Source of the DNA: Streptomyces indicus
Lineage (GTDB): Bacteria; Actinomycetota; Actinomycetes; Streptomycetales; Streptomycetaceae
Direction: 5' to 3'
Assembly: GCF_900100315.1 (NCBI RefSeq)
Contig: NZ_FNFF01000020.1
Location: forward strand, 61,414 to 125,413
DNA: 64,000 bases
This document shows positions 49,118 to 57,158 of this stretch, piece by piece. The position numbers and the translations under genes are program-made. Positions within the stretch are counted from its first letter, which is position 1, and each line of letters opens with the position of its first letter. The notes beneath the pieces were generated by a model. That model had not been told where the DNA came from and did not search any database. It was given only the letters and a program-made list of their open reading frames with translations.

Positions 49118-51175
49118 ATGGGAAGGGCCCGGCGCCGGACGCTGGGTGCCCTGGTCGCCACCGCCACCGCCGCCACTTCGCTGATCGGTCTCGCCCCGGC
49201 CGCCGCCGTGGTCGTCGAGCCGTTCGCCAAGCGCTACGACGAGGCCCTGTACGGGGACTTCATCGAGCTCGGCAACGCCGTGCTCGACTGCCCGAGCGCG
49301 CCGCCGGACGAGGCCGCGAACTGCCGTGACGCGCAGTCGGGCGCGAACAACATGAACAACAACCAGTTCACGATGGAGTACACGGACACCGCGGGCCTGA
49401 GCGCCACTGTGATCAACTCCAGCACCGGCAAGGTCGAGATCCCGCCGGGCGCCGAGGTCGCCTACGCGCGCATGTACTGGGGCGGCAACACCGGTACGTA
49501 CCGGCGGTTCGGCACCCAGCTGATCGACTACTGCGACACCGCTGGCCCGGCCACCAAGCCGGCCGGCGACCCGCTCACCAAGCAGCCGGTGCTCAAGGTG
49601 GGCAGCGGCGCCGAGACCCGGGTGACCGTGCAGAACGCGGTGGCCACGCCCTCCACCACGGGCGGCCCGCACTACTACACCGCCGAGGCCGACGTCACGC
49701 GCCAGTTCGCCGGCGTGCCGACCGGCTCCGAGGTCCCCGTCGCCGTCGGTGACGTCTGGGCGCCGACCGGCAAGGGCTGCGTCGGCGGCTGGTCGCTGTA
49801 CGTCGTCTACAAGTACGACGCCCCCGAGCCGACGCACGCACCGGACCGCAAGCACGTGTACCTCTACGGCGGCCACGTGGTGCAGCGCTCCAGCGACCCG
49901 GACACCACGATCAAGGTGGACGGCTTCTACCGCTCCGGCGACGGCCCGCTGCGCGCCGGTGTCACGGCCTTCGAGGGCGACCGGAACGTCCTGCGGGACA
50001 CCTTCCTGGTGAACGGGACCAACATCCCCAACGAGGAAGGCGTCACCAACAACTTCTTCGACAGCCACGCGATGGGCTGCGACCAGCCCTGCGACGACAA
50101 CAACTTCAGCATCGACGCGAAGACGGTCGAGATCCCCGCGGCGACCATCCCGCAGGGCGCCACCACGGCGAACCTGACCTTCCGGACCCGTAACGACACC
50201 TACGTGCCCTCGGCACTCGCCTTCTCCGTGCCCGTGCCGGACGTCGAGATCACCAAGACCGCCTCGCCGAAGAACATCCAGCCCGGCGACAAGCTGACCT
50301 ACACGGTGACGGCGAAGAACATCAGCCGGCTGCCGTACCCGGGCGCGAAGTTCACCGACGACCTGACCGACAACCTCGACGACGCGACGTACAACAACGA
50401 CGCGAAGGCCGAGCCGTCGGGCAACGTGAGCTACGACGAACCGAAGATCTCCTTCGTCGGTGACATCCCGGCCGGCGAGACGGTGACCGTCACGTACTCC
50501 GTCACCGTCAACGACCCGCGCACCGGCGACGGCAAGATGCGCAACAACATCGACGTCGAGTCCCCGCGCTCCAACTGCGAGGCCGGCTCCACCGACCCGG
50601 CCTGCGGGACCACCCCGGTGATCGAGGAAGAGCCGGCGCCGGTCGTGCCGATCGGCATCGTCACCAAGCCGGTCACGCCCGTCGTGCCGCCGTGCACCGA
50701 CACCACCAACACGATCACGCTCACCAACGCGACCACCACGGCACGCAAGGGCGCGAAGATCCACTGGCCGGTGGTGAAGGGCGGCACGCCGAAGGCGAGC
50801 AGCGGCACCGTGACCCGGAGCGGCAAGAACTGGGTGTGGACGGGCGACGTGCCCGCCAAGGGCAAGGTCGTCATCAAGCAGACGGTCACGTCCTCCTGCA
50901 CCCCGGGCGGCGTCGTGGTGATCCCGGTGACCGGCGACGTGCCGAAGACCACCTGCACCCCGGCGAAGACGCGTGCGGGCGGCACGGACCCCTGTGTCTC
51001 CGTGATCGTCAGCAAGCGGACGCAGGCCCGTCCGGCCCCGCCGGACTCCGCGTCCTCGCCGGAGCTCGCCGAGACGGGCGGCACCTCGAACACGATGCTG
51101 TTCGGCGGGCTCGCGATCGTGATGTGCGGTCTGGGCGCGCTGGCTCTGGCGGCGTCCCGTTCCCGCCGTGACTGA
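49118..51175 (+). CDS. sortase-anchored surface protein (LAETG) with DUF11 domain
   Basis: A 685-aa protein, likely from ATG 49118 (MGRARRRTLGALVATATAATSLIGLAPAAAV); an ATG six codons earlier is possible. After the signal peptide comes a Cys-poor beta-rich domain of about 350 residues. Next is a DUF11 repeat (VEITKTASPKNIQPGDKLTYTVTAKNISRL; about residues 380-495), then a C-rich linker. It ends SPELAETGGTSNTMLFGGLAIVMCGLGALALAASRSRRD: an LAETG sorting signal for a class-E sortase, a membrane helix and a basic tail. It should be covalently wall-linked. Ligand unknown. Confidence 0.82.
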   Translation: MGRARRRTLGALVATATAATSLIGLAPAAAVVVEPFAKRYDEALYGDFIELGNAVLDCPSAPPDEAANCRDAQSGANNMNNNQFTMEYTDTAGLSATVINSSTGKVEIPPGAEVAYARMYWGGNTGTYRRFGTQLIDYCDTAGPATKPAGDPLTKQPVLKVGSGAETRVTVQNAVATPSTTGGPHYYTAEADVTRQFAGVPTGSEVPVAVGDVWAPTGKGCVGGWSLYVVYKYDAPEPTHAPDRKHVYLYGGHVVQRSSDPDTTIKVDGFYRSGDGPLRAGVTAFEGDRNVLRDTFLVNGTNIPNEEGVTNNFFDSHAMGCDQPCDDNNFSIDAKTVEIPAATIPQGATTANLTFRTRNDTYVPSALAFSVPVPDVEITKTASPKNIQPGDKLTYTVTAKNISRLPYPGAKFTDDLTDNLDDATYNNDAKAEPSGNVSYDEPKISFVGDIPAGETVTVTYSVTVNDPRTGDGKMRNNIDVESPRSNCEAGSTDPACGTTPVIEEEPAPVVPIGIVTKPVTPVVPPCTDTTNTITLTNATTTARKGAKIHWPVVKGGTPKASSGTVTRSGKNWVWTGDVPAKGKVVIKQTVTSSCTPGGVVVIPVTGDVPKTTCTPAKTRAGGTDPCVSVIVSKRTQARPAPPDSASSPELAETGGTSNTMLFGGLAIVMCGLGALALAASRSRRD

Positions 51176-51201
51176 TCGCTGAACCGCGGGTCTCCACCGG
51201 T

Positions 51202-51231
51202 AGGCCGGGCTCCCCTCGGGGAGTCCGGCCT
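51202..51231 (+). terminator. terminator after the surface protein gene
   Basis: A 14-bp stem, AGGCCGGGCTCCCC with GGGGAGTCCGGCCT (one G-U), with a tight loop around 51216. It separates this gene from otsA. Confidence 0.85.
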
Positions 51232-51289
51232 TCCGTCATGTGAGGCATCCGTACGTTTGAGCGTTTACGGCACGGGCTAGGTTCGCGTC

Positions 51290-52768
51290 ATGGTCTCCGA
51301 GCACGGTGCGCAGGTCCTCGTCGCGTCCAATCGCGGCCCCGTTTCCTATGCCGTACGGGAGGACGGGACGCTCGACGCGAAGCGCGGCGGTGGCGGTCTC
51401 GTGTCCGGCCTGTCGGCGATCGGGGACGCGGGAGGCGAAGGCGCCACGCTGTGGGTGTGCTCGGCGGTGGGCGAGGGCGACCGCGAGGCGGTGCGGCGCG
51501 GGGTGGGCGAGCCCGGCGTGCGGATGCTCGACATCGACGCGGACGTGCACGCCGACGCGTACAACGGGATCGCCAACTCGGTCCTGTGGTTCGTGCACCA
51601 CCTGCTGTACCAGACCCCGCTGGAGCCCTCCTTCGGACCGGAGTTCCGGCGCCAGTGGGAGGCGTACCGCACGTACAACCGGGCCTTCGCGGAGGCGCTC
51701 GCCGAGGAGGCGGCCCGTGGCGCGGTGGTCGTCGTGCAGGACTACCACCTGGCGCTCGTGCCCGGCATGCTCCGGGCCCTCCGTCCCGACCTGCGGATCG
51801 GCCACTTCTCGCACACGCCGTGGGCGCCGGCCGAGTACTTCCGGATGCTGCCGGACGACATCGCCGAGGAGCTGCTGCTCGGCATGCTCGGCGCCGACCG
51901 CCTCGGCTTCCTGACCACGCGCTGGCTGCAGGCCTTCCAGGGGTGCTGCGCCGCGGTGCTCGGGTCGTACGAGGTGATGACGTACGGACCCGAGGAGGCG
52001 ACGCCCAGCGTCGGCTTCCGCACCCCCGACGGCCGCTTCCACCGCACCCTGCTCGGTGTGCACGGGCTCGGCGCGGACGGCGACTTCCTGCGGGCGCGCT
52101 CGCAGGAGGCGGACGTCGAGGAGCGGCTCGCGGACCTGCGCGAGCAGATCGGAACGGAGCCCGGGGGCGAGGCCCGCAAGGTGATCATGCGGGTGGACCG
52201 CACCGAGCTGTCGAAGAACATCGTGCGGGGGCTGCACGCGTACCGGCTGCTGCTCGAGGAGCACCCCGAGTGGCACGGACGGGTCGTGCACGTCGCCTTC
52301 GCCTACCCCTCGCGGCAGGACCTCGCGGTCTACCGGGACTACACGGCGGAGGTCTCGCTGGTCGCCGAGGAGATCAACTCGGCGTACGGGACGGCCGGTT
52401 GGACTCCGGTGATCCTGCATGTCAAGGACGACTTCGCGCGCTCGCTCGCGGCGTACCGGCTCGCGGACGTGGCGCTGGTGAACCCGATCCGCGACGGCAT
52501 GAACCTCGTCGCGAAGGAGGTGCCGGTCGTCTCGGACGAGGGCTGCGTCCTGGTCCTCTCGCGCGAGGCGGGGGCGTGCGCCGAACTGGGCGAGGACGCG
52601 CTGGTCGTCAACCCGTATGACGTGGTGGGCACTTCGGCCGCGCTCCTGACCGCGCTGACGATGCCGGCGGAGGAGCGGGCCGAGCGCACCAAGCGCCTGG
52701 CCGCGGCGGGGACGGCGCTGCCGCCCGCGCAGTGGTTCCTGGACCAGGTGGCGGCGCTTCGGAGCTGA
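51290..52768 (+). CDS. otsA: trehalose-6-phosphate synthase OtsA (GT20)
   Basis: A 492-aa protein starting MVSEHGAQVLVASNRGPVSYAVREDG. GT20 landmarks are the GGGGLVSGL loop, NSVLWFVHHLL, VVQDYHLALVPGML, HTPWAP, the acceptor-site RVDRTELSKNIVRGL, and the C-terminal NPIRDGMNLVAKE with LSREAGACAELG. It makes trehalose-6-phosphate from NDP-glucose and glucose-6-phosphate. The phosphatase otsB is convergent, 73 bp away, which is an unusual layout since the two are often in one operon. Confidence 0.93.
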   Translation: MVSEHGAQVLVASNRGPVSYAVREDGTLDAKRGGGGLVSGLSAIGDAGGEGATLWVCSAVGEGDREAVRRGVGEPGVRMLDIDADVHADAYNGIANSVLWFVHHLLYQTPLEPSFGPEFRRQWEAYRTYNRAFAEALAEEAARGAVVVVQDYHLALVPGMLRALRPDLRIGHFSHTPWAPAEYFRMLPDDIAEELLLGMLGADRLGFLTTRWLQAFQGCCAAVLGSYEVMTYGPEEATPSVGFRTPDGRFHRTLLGVHGLGADGDFLRARSQEADVEERLADLREQIGTEPGGEARKVIMRVDRTELSKNIVRGLHAYRLLLEEHPEWHGRVVHVAFAYPSRQDLAVYRDYTAEVSLVAEEINSAYGTAGWTPVILHVKDDFARSLAAYRLADVALVNPIRDGMNLVAKEVPVVSDEGCVLVLSREAGACAELGEDALVVNPYDVVGTSAALLTALTMPAEERAERTKRLAAAGTALPPAQWFLDQVAALRS

Positions 52769-52841
52769 CAGCCGGGGCGGCGGCGGGGCGGCGTGCCCGA
52801 TCCGCGGGACAGGCGGCGGTGCGGCGCGCCCGCCCCGCGGG

Positions 52842-53771
52842 TCAGGCGCCGGTTGCCGCGGCCAGCGAGCGCAGCAGGGCGACCACGCCGGACGGGCCGT
52901 CCACCACCAGGTCGGCGCGGTCCGCGAGTTCCGCCACCTCCGTGCTGCCGCTGCACACCAGCAGGCCGTTGAGGCCCTCCGAACGGAGCTTCTCCACGGC
53001 CGAGAACGCGGGCAGGTCGCCCAGGTCGTCGCCGGCGTAGAGGACGGTGGTCGCACCGGCCTCGCGGACGTACGAGGCGAGCGCCACGCCCTTGTCCATG
53101 CCGGGCGGGCGCAGCTCCAGGACGAGGCGGCCCGGTTCGACGATCAGGCCGTGGCGGGCGGCGAGCCGGTCGAGCGGCTCGCGCAGGGCCTCGAAGGCCG
53201 CGGCCGGGTCGGCGGCGCGGCGGGTGTGGACGGCGACCGCGCGGCCCTTCTCCTCGATCCACGTGCCGCGCCACACGCCCAACGAGTCGAGGAATCCAGG
53301 GAGTTCGGCCCGTACGGCGGCCACTCCGGGGTGCGGCTCGGGGGCGTGCACCGTGCCGGAGACCGCGTCCCAGCGCTCGGCGCCGTAGTGGCCGAGCACG
53401 ACCAGGTGCTCCAGGCCCGGCACCCCCGCGAAGCCGCCGTAGCGGACGGCGACACCCGCGGGCCGGCCGGTGACGACCGCGACGGAGGCCACCCGGGGCG
53501 CGAGGGCGGCGAGCGCGGGCACGGCTTCCGGGTGGGCGCGGGCCTGCTCGGGGTCCGGGACGATCTCCGCGAGCGTCCCGTCGAAGTCCAGGGCGATCAC
53601 GGCCCGCCCGGGGTGCTCGACGAGCGCGGCGAGGCCGTCGCGCCCGGCCGGGGTGGACGGCGTCGGCAGGTCGGGGGTGCGGCCCGGTGTGCGGTCAGGC
53701 GTGCGGCCCGGTGTGCGGTCAGGCGCGTGGTCAGGCGTGTGGTCAGGCGTGCGATGCGGATGGCTGCCCAT
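52842..53771 (-). CDS. otsB: trehalose-6-phosphate phosphatase OtsB
   Basis: A 309-aa HAD phosphatase. The catalytic domain begins at about residue 55 with IALDFDGTLAEIVPDPEQA (motif I), then VVTGRPA (motif II) and VLYAGDDLGDLPAF (motif IV). HTRRAADP and LELRPPGMDKG are OtsB-specific. The first 40 residues are made of TPDR/TPGR-type four-residue repeats (12-bp DNA repeats) and look disordered; the true start could be further in. It completes trehalose synthesis with the convergent otsA. Confidence 0.9.
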   Translation of the reverse strand: MGSHPHRTPDHTPDHAPDRTPGRTPDRTPGRTPDLPTPSTPAGRDGLAALVEHPGRAVIALDFDGTLAEIVPDPEQARAHPEAVPALAALAPRVASVAVVTGRPAGVAVRYGGFAGVPGLEHLVVLGHYGAERWDAVSGTVHAPEPHPGVAAVRAELPGFLDSLGVWRGTWIEEKGRAVAVHTRRAADPAAAFEALREPLDRLAARHGLIVEPGRLVLELRPPGMDKGVALASYVREAGATTVLYAGDDLGDLPAFSAVEKLRSEGLNGLLVCSGSTEVAELADRADLVVDGPSGVVALLRSLAAATGA

Positions 53772-54005
53772 ACGGCGACCCTATCCAGGCGGGGCGCATC
53801 TGGCCCATGCCGATCCCGTCATCGGCGGGAGGGGGCGGCTGGGGCGGGATGGTCGCGGTGGCCGGGGCGGGGTTGCCGGTGGTGGCCGGGCGGGATTGTC
53901 AGTGGTGGCCGATAGCCTTGAAAGGGCTCGGCCCCCGGGAGGGAGGGGTCTGGGTACTGGTCGGTGTTCGGCCGGCCCCGTCAGCAAAGGGCAGGAAGCA
54001 CAGGC
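53772..54005. other. 234-bp divergent gap, G-rich
   Basis: Between the otsB start and the DUF3263 gene. It holds degenerate GGGCGG/GGTGGCCGG repeats (about 53825-53910). I see no gene or clear promoter element. Confidence 0.4.
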
Positions 54006-54251
54006 ATGACCGATCAGCGGGAGCCGGCAGAGCTCGGGGCACGCGAACGGGCCGTGCTCGCGCTGGAGCGGCGGAACTGGCCTTCGCCCGGCGCCAAGGA
54101 GCGTGCGGTGCGCGAGGAGCTGGGGATGGCGCCCACGCGCTACCACCAGCTGCTCAATGCGCTGCTCGACGACGACCGCGCCCTCGCCCACGACCCCGTC
54201 ACGGTCAACCGCCTGCGCCGGATACGCGAAGAGCGCCGCGCCCGACGGTGA
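54006..54251 (+). CDS. DUF3263 small DNA-binding-like protein
   Basis: An 81-aa protein starting MTDQREPAELGARERAVLALERRNWPSPGAKERAVREELGMAPTRYHQLLNALLDDDRAL. This is the actinobacterial DUF3263 layout: a helix-turn-helix-like core with MAPTRYHQLLN as the likely recognition helix. The C-terminus is basic (RLRRIREERRARR). A DNA-binding role is inferred; the function is not known. It is upstream of the convergent solute-binding gene, 86 bp apart. Confidence 0.82.
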   Translation: MTDQREPAELGARERAVLALERRNWPSPGAKERAVREELGMAPTRYHQLLNALLDDDRALAHDPVTVNRLRRIREERRARR

Positions 54252-54337
54252 GCCGGGCGGCGGCGCCCTGAAGAGGCGTGTCCCGAGGCAGTGGCGCCCT
54301 CGAGCCGCAGACGCGGATCTACTCCGCAGCCGCAGAC

Positions 54338-55603
54338 CTACTCCGCGTCCTCCGCAGCCCGCGCCTTGTTCTGGATGTCGGTCAGGACCGCGGCCGGGTT
54401 GCCGCCCGGTGCGACCGCCTTGCCGATCTGCTTCTTGATGTCGGCGCTCACCTGGGCCCAGGACGTGTTGCCGACGGGCGGCAGCTGGGACGAGGGCAGC
54501 GCCTCCATGAACGGCTCGAGCTGCTTGTACTTGCCGTCCGCGGTCATCGCGTCCAGCGCCGAGTTGGTGACGGGCAGGATGTTGTATCGGTCGGAGAACG
54601 CGAGCACATTCTCCTTGCTGTACACGAAGTCGAGGAACGCGCCGATCTGGTCGCGGTGGCCGTTCTGCTTGAAGGCCATCATCCAGTCGGCCACGCCCAT
54701 CGTGGACTTCGCGGCGCCGCCGCGGCCCGGCAGCGGGACCATGCCGAAGTCGATGCCCTTCTTCTTCGCCTGGGCGATGAGCGTCGGGTGCCCGTTGAGC
54801 ATGCCGACCTCTCCCTTGGAGAAGGCGTCGAAGGCCGCCTGGCGGTTGAGCTCGGCCGGCGCGACCGGACCCACCAGGCCCTTGTCGACAAGGTTGTCCT
54901 TGAGCCAGTTGAACGTCTTGATGTTCGTCTCGGAGTCGAGCGTGTACGAGCCGACCTGGTCGGTGTAGCCGTCGCCGCCCGCGAGCAGCCACAGCATGGT
55001 CTCGGCCTGCGCCTCCTCCTTGCCGAGGGGCAGCGCGAAGGGGTACTTGACGCCGTCCTCCTTCAACAGGGCGGCGTCGGCGGCGAGTTCGTCCCAGGAC
55101 GCCGGCGGCTTGCTGATGCCGGCGGCCTTGAAGAGGTCCTTGTTGTAGAACATCAGGCGCGTCGACGAGGCGAACGGCATGCCGTACTGGATCCGGTTGA
55201 CCTCACCGGCCGAGGTCAGCGAGGACAGGAAGTCGCCCTGGGTCGGGATGGAGAGCAGCTCGTCCGCGGGGTAGAGCTTGTCCTGCGCGGCGTAGTCCGA
55301 GTACGCGCCGATCTGCGCCATGTCGGGCGCTTCGCCCGCCTTGACCATCTTCGCGACCTCGGCGTCGACGTCGCTCCAGGACAGGACGGTCACCTCGACA
55401 TTGATGTCGGGGTTCTTCGCCTCGAACTTCTCGACGACCTCGGCCCAGTACTTCTCGGAACTGTCGTCCGCGGAGGCCCCGTAGTCGGCAGCGACCAGTT
55501 TGAGGGTCACCCCACCGCTGCCCGTGGCGCCGCAGCTCGCCAGCGTCATCGTGAGGCCCAGTGCGGCGCCTGCCGCGATCAGTACGTTTGTGCGCCGCTG
55601 CAC
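54338..55603 (-). CDS. sugar-type ABC solute-binding lipoprotein (orphan)
   Basis: A 421-aa protein, start GTG 55603 (MQRRTNVLIAAGAALGLTMTLASCG) chosen since it yields a compact lipoprotein signal with Cys24; a frame start at 55660 is less likely. The mature part is a type-1 sugar-binding protein (VVEKFEAKNPDINVEVTVLSWSDVDAEVAKMVKAGEAPDMAQIG; YGMPFASSTRLMFYNKDLF; NGHPTLI). No permease or ATPase gene adjoins it, so it must work with components elsewhere, for example via the shared MsiK ATPase. The sugar is unknown. Confidence 0.85.
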   Translation of the reverse strand: MQRRTNVLIAAGAALGLTMTLASCGATGSGGVTLKLVAADYGASADDSSEKYWAEVVEKFEAKNPDINVEVTVLSWSDVDAEVAKMVKAGEAPDMAQIGAYSDYAAQDKLYPADELLSIPTQGDFLSSLTSAGEVNRIQYGMPFASSTRLMFYNKDLFKAAGISKPPASWDELAADAALLKEDGVKYPFALPLGKEEAQAETMLWLLAGGDGYTDQVGSYTLDSETNIKTFNWLKDNLVDKGLVGPVAPAELNRQAAFDAFSKGEVGMLNGHPTLIAQAKKKGIDFGMVPLPGRGGAAKSTMGVADWMMAFKQNGHRDQIGAFLDFVYSKENVLAFSDRYNILPVTNSALDAMTADGKYKQLEPFMEALPSSQLPPVGNTSWAQVSADIKKQIGKAVAPGGNPAAVLTDIQNKARAAEDAE

Positions 55604-55784
55604 AGCTGTTCCCACCCTCGTCGTGATCCAGTCGGTCCCCCGTGACGTCCTGTCCTTCACCAGGTCTACACCACTCAGATATCACTTGTGCAACAGAGCG
55701 TCACCGTTGTCGCATCCGTTGGCCAAGGGTGCGCGCGGGAAATGGACATGACGTATCCGTACGGGCGCGGCCACAATGGGACGC

Positions 55785-56213
55785 ATGCCTGGTCCCTACG
55801 TCATCCGCGGCTCCGTCTCCCTTCCGGAGGCCGAGCTCATGTGGCGTTTCTCGCGGTCCTCGGGACCCGGCGGACAGCACGTCAACACCTCGGACTCACA
55901 GGTGGAGCTGCGCTTCGACGTGGCCAACACCAAGGCGCTGCCCGAGGTCTGGAAGGAGCGGGCGCTCGAGCGCCTCGCCTCGCGGCTCGTGGACGGCGTG
56001 CTCTCCGTACGCGCCTCGGAGCACCGCTCGCAGTGGCGCAACCGCGAGATGGCCGCCACGCGGATGGCCGCCCTCCTCGCCGAGGCCACCGCCCCGCCGC
56101 CGCGCCCGCGGCGACCCACCCGCATCCCGCGCGGGATCAACGAGCGGCGGCTGCGCGAGAAGAAGGCGCGTTCGGAGACGAAGAGGGGCCGGTCGGGGCG
56201 CGACTGGAGCTGA
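55785..56213 (+). CDS. arfB: ribosome-rescue peptidyl-tRNA hydrolase ArfB (YaeJ)
   Basis: A 142-aa protein starting MPGPYVIRGSVSLPEAELMWRFSRSSGPGGQHVNTSDSQ; an ATG three codons earlier exists. The GGQ motif (residues 29-31) is the peptide-release catalytic site. The basic C-terminal tail (RRPTRIPRGINERRLREKKARSETKRGRS) enters the empty mRNA channel of stalled ribosomes. The length and missing RF codon-recognition domains fit ArfB rather than a release factor. It is convergent with the flavin reductase gene. Confidence 0.92.
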   Translation: MPGPYVIRGSVSLPEAELMWRFSRSSGPGGQHVNTSDSQVELRFDVANTKALPEVWKERALERLASRLVDGVLSVRASEHRSQWRNREMAATRMAALLAEATAPPPRPRRPTRIPRGINERRLREKKARSETKRGRSGRDWS

Positions 56214-56255
56214 GCGTACGGTCGGCTCGAAAAGACGCGACGGCCGCAGGCGGCG

Positions 56256-56840
56256 TCAGCCCAACTGCCGGTACTTCCCCCGGAAATACATCAGCGGCCC
56301 ACCGTCCGCGCTCGGCAGTGAGGCCGAGAGCACCCGGCCCACCACGAGCGTGTGATCGCCGGCCTGGACCCGCGACTCCGTCTCGCACTCCAGCGTCGCG
56401 AGGGCCCCGCCGACCAGCGGCGCGCCCGACAACTCCCCCCGTACGTAAGGGATGTCCTCGAAGAGGAGGCGGTCGCTGATCCGGCCCTTCATCGCGAACC
56501 GGCCCGCGATGTGGCGCTGGGACTCGGCGAGCACCGAGACGGCCCAGCGGGGCTGTTCGGCGAGCAGGTCGTCCATGCGGGAGCCCTCCCGCAGCGAGAC
56601 GAGCACGAGCGGCGGATCGAGGGACACGGACAGGAAGGCCGTGGCCGTCATGCCGACGTCCTCGCCGGCCGGGCCGCCCTCGCCGAGCGGCTCCTCCTGG
56701 GCGGTCACCAGGACCACTCCGGCGGCAAGGCGCGACATGGCGGCACGGAACTCGTCGTTGCTCACCCCCACAGGATGCACGGCGGGCGCGGGCACCGCGG
56801 CAGGGGGCGTGGGCGCGGGGGACTTCACTGCTTGCGACAC
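56256..56840 (-). CDS. flavin reductase-like FMN-binding protein
   Basis: A 194-aa protein from GTG 56840 (VSQAVKSPAPTPPAAVPAPAVHPVGVSNDEFRAAMSRLAAGVVLVTAQ). The GTG at 56765 (VSNDEFR) is also plausible and would drop a Pro/Ala-rich tail. The split-barrel flavin reductase fold is shown by GMTATAFLSVSLDPPLVLVSLREGS and RFAMKGRISDRLLFEDIPYVRGELSGAPLVGGALATLECE. It probably supplies reduced FMN to a monooxygenase; the partner is not evident nearby. Confidence 0.82.
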   Translation of the reverse strand: MSQAVKSPAPTPPAAVPAPAVHPVGVSNDEFRAAMSRLAAGVVLVTAQEEPLGEGGPAGEDVGMTATAFLSVSLDPPLVLVSLREGSRMDDLLAEQPRWAVSVLAESQRHIAGRFAMKGRISDRLLFEDIPYVRGELSGAPLVGGALATLECETESRVQAGDHTLVVGRVLSASLPSADGGPLMYFRGKYRQLG

Positions 56841-56969
56841 GGCTCGAACGTAATCCCGCGGCACACGTCCGCACATCGGGCATCGGGACTAGGTCCCCGG
56901 TCCGAGATTTGCGTTCAGGAAACAGATGCGGAGCGGGCCTGGCACCCCCTCAACCCTTCAGTACCTGCT

Positions 56970-56983
56970 GTGACTTGAGTCAC
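56970..56983. promoter_or_regulatory. Crp-type site upstream of cdgB
   Basis: GTGACTTGAGTCAC fits the Streptomyces Crp motif GTG-N6-GNCAC exactly, and with flanks TGTGA-N6-TCACA it is also a perfect classical CRP site. It lies about 180 bp before the cdgB start. Confidence 0.6.
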
Positions 56984-56998
56984 AGGGTCCATATTTTG

Positions 56999-57013
56999 TT
57001 GACCCTGTGTACC
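56999..57013. promoter_or_regulatory. BldD-like box upstream of cdgB
   Basis: TTGACCCTGTGTACC keeps eight of nine fixed positions of the BldD box (NTNACNCWGNGTNAN). With CACAGGGTC at 56981-56989 it also forms a perfect 9-bp inverted repeat over 11 bp. It lies about 150 bp before the cdgB ATG. BldD is known to control cdgB in S. coelicolor. Confidence 0.7.
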
Positions 57014-57158
57014 GAGTGGGCAGCTCGCTGTGATTCAGTGGCTGAGGCAGGCGGCCATGATGGGATCACCGTCCGGTCGGGGGCACGTCGGAGAACATCG
57101 AGAAGCTGGGGAAGCTGCTAATCCTGGAGTTGCTGTCGAGGTCTCGGGGAGAGCGAGC

